From Brucella oryzae (lineage in GTDB: Bacteria > Pseudomonadota > Alphaproteobacteria > Rhizobiales > Rhizobiaceae), in the NCBI GenBank assembly GCA_012103035.1, contig JAAVLL010000004.1, positions 1 through 64,000 on the forward strand: a DNA stretch of 64,000 bases, in the 5' to 3' direction. The position numbers and the translations under genes were made by a program. The notes beneath the pieces are model-generated. The model worked only from the letters and a program-made list of their open reading frames with translations. It had not been told where the DNA came from and made no database searches. Shown here piece after piece: positions 62,177 to 64,000 of the stretch (the stretch's first letter is position 1; each line of letters starts with the position of its first letter).

Positions 62177-64000
62177 CTAGCTTCCCATGCAAACGAAGCG
62201 GCTGAGCAGCGATCGGCTCGTTGCCGATTGAACCAGTGAATCGCCCATCAGATCGCTCGATTGATGAACGCATGCCCTGCACCCATCGACGCACATTTTC
62301 ATGCCCAATCGCATGACCTGATCGGAAAGGCGGCTCGATGGGCTAAGGCTTCCATCCGTCACAGCATTTTCAACCCGTTCATAGGCGCTGAGCAGGCGCC
62401 CTGTCACGCTCGCTCGATCGTCCACGGCGCCCTGGACGACGGCACTGCCAATTCCCACATAGTGGGAAGCGGCCGAATGCATGCCGCAGTTTAATCTCCC
62501 GATCACGGACCGCCATGGCAACGTCGTAGACAGCGAAAATCTCGGAACCGACAGTCTCCTGATCGAACAGCATGCGCTGAATATTCGCCGGCACTGTACC
62601 GTCGTCGACGCCGAGGCCCGCTGCTATTGTTGAAAGAATTTGCTCGTCGGCGCGATCGACATCGCGCCAGATGGTGTGGTCGGCCCGGCGTTCGAAAAAC
62701 TTGTCCATGATCACGTCCTCGGTGGCGTTTGGGCATTCATGGATAAAACCCATCCGCCAAAGGTTTTCGAACTCCCCGACATTCTCAATGAACGAACGCG
62801 TCGTGCCATCCCCATGAGAAGCCAGTTCGCAGATGGTGATTTCCGCCTTTTCCGCGCTTGCAAACTGCACCGGCAGTCGTGCGTGGAACATCAATTGGTC
62901 AGGGTCGCCGCCACTTGCTCTCGCGAACGCTTCTTTCAATCGCATCGCCAAGCTTTGGATCACGCAACTCTTCAGATATCGCTTGGACAATGTCTGGTCA
63001 CTTGCGGCACTGAACGCCCGTGCGAAGAGGGGCTGGAATTTGGCTTCACCCATAGCTGCGGCAACCTCTGCGACACGATCTTCGGTCAGCAGTGGATGCT
63101 CGCTCAACAACTCTGCGCGAATTTCTTCGAAAACGTTCGACAGATCCCGTGGTGACCAGAACTTTAGCAGTGCGGACAGTTCCTACGCAACTTATCCGAG
63201 ACGACGGCGCTGAAGATCAGTTCGGCCGCACGGTTGGCCTGATAGGCGTTTACGCCAATGGAAAGTGCCTGGCTTTCGATCATATACCGTGCCATCTGCG
63301 ATCCGTGCCAACGGCATAGGGCCGGATTGGTCTGGAAGTCGTTCAAGGTTTGATCGATGGTCTGATCAAGCGTGTCGTTGTTGAGCTTGAATGTCACGCC
63401 TTCGGGATGGATATGGAAGCCGTGCAAGACAGGTTCCGTCTTCCCGGTACCGTAAAAAGCTGTGTGATCGACAGAGGAGCAGTTTTGGGATCGTTTACCC
63501 TTACCTCGGCGTCGGCGCCCCAGAAGACCTTTGCGACGGCAATGCCGGTTGCTGCCTTTTGACGCTGCTTCCAAGATAGGCGTCTGTCCGCTCGATCCAT
63601 GGCCAAAGAGCAGTGCTGCCAAACTGCATTCCTTTCGAAGGATCTGACTTTAGGATCGGGAATCCTCGCAAAGACCCCCGCGCGCCATGTTCGACCCGCA
63701 TCGCAAGGGGTGCGGCGTCCGGCGCGGGTGCGACTGTACCACCCTGCGAAATCCACTCCGAGCGCCACGAAGCCCCGCGCATCTTGCCAAGACGGCGCAA
63801 CGTAATCTGTTTTGGCCGCATGTATATTGGCTGAAGACCAGGCAATCCCGAAGACACGTCATCGGGAAGGTACTGCCCAGCGTCGGGCAATGCCGTTATC
63901 GCATCGGGCTGATAATCGCCGGCATCAAACCAGGGATGAGTCCTTCAACTGGTGGCCGCCAGAAAACATCCATGCCATCATAGCGGCGGGTCCCGTTTCC
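62177..64000 (-). pseudogene. C-terminal part of a large protein facing the Dpd-like operon (DpdJ candidate)
   Basis: The minus strand from the window end to TAG 62177-62179 gives, through several frames, YVAPSWQDARGFVALGVDFA, SIGVNAYQANRAAELIFSAV, ELLSEHPLLTEDRVAEVAAA, RYLKSCVIQSLAMRLKEAFA, SRSFIENVGEFENLWRMG-type segment, NATEDVIMDKFFERRADHTI, and the ending CVDGCRACVHQSSDLMGDSL with LLSRFV. The C-x-D-G-C-x-x-C ending is typical of helicase-associated DUF1998-like tails (DpdJ, DrmB). No helicase motor is visible in this part, which is incomplete at the window edge. DpdJ is a helicase-related Dpd protein, so it is the leading candidate; DrmB of DISARM is the alternative. Confidence 0.4.

Noticed and set aside
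1..64000. tRNA, rRNA and riboswitch genes
   Set aside because: No cloverleaf-like or rRNA-like segment was noticed by eye; a covariance-model scan was not possible.

Overview
The window looks like part of an alphaproteobacterial (Hyphomicrobiales, Brucella/Ochrobactrum- or Rhizobium-like) plasmid or secondary replicon. The main reason is a repABC replication and partition operon (43.6-47.2 kb, minus strand) with its antisense RNA and two 16-bp parS palindromes. SyrB-like regulators, two DUF1612/HTH genes, and IS21 and IS630 elements fit the same group. There are no tRNA or rRNA genes, no CRISPR array and no housekeeping operon, so this reads as accessory DNA.

Layout. 0-5.4 kb: SPFH protein remnant, small exported proteins and three SyrB-like or coiled-coil regulators. 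5.7-8.6 kb: VapBC, the C-terminal end of an EcoRII-like restriction enzyme, a C5 cytosine methyltransferase and a WGR protein. 8.8-11.1 kb: mostly non-coding, with a dispersed palindrome-bearing repeat. 11.1-16.8 kb: small hypotheticals and a metallophosphoesterase. 17-19.7 kb: recQ and a VagCD-type toxin-antitoxin pair. 20-24 kb: a ClpP-like periplasmic protein, a coiled-coil HNH protein and IS630. 24-30.5 kb: an autotransporter whose barrel is cut by IS21. 31.4-41.6 kb: ParDE, then a defence island (DUF2971, DUF2513, a ~1330-residue NACHT-like NTPase with a C-terminal PD-(D/E)xK nuclease, and a reverse transcriptase-nitrilase fusion). 42.3-54.6 kb: a module bounded by two inverted DUF1612 genes, holding repABC, several small genes, a tyrosine recombinase and a Phd/PemK-like pair. 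54.8-64 kb: an operon resembling dpdF-dpdG-dpdH of the 7-deazapurine DNA modification/restriction system plus two small ORFs, facing a large gene that runs off the window.

How it works together. repABC provides replication and partition. Four toxin-antitoxin pairs stabilise the replicon. At least four different genome-defence modules (remnant restriction-modification, NACHT-nuclease, RT-nitrilase, Dpd-like) occupy the accessory arms.

Sequence quality. Almost every long gene is split into two or more ORFs by single-base shifts, yet the pieces join into complete, conserved proteins, including the essential repA, repB and repC. This points to indel errors in the sequence more than to genuine decay. 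Coordinates below therefore span the reconstructed gene, and frame changes are stated. All product names come from motif and family recognition by eye; no search was run.
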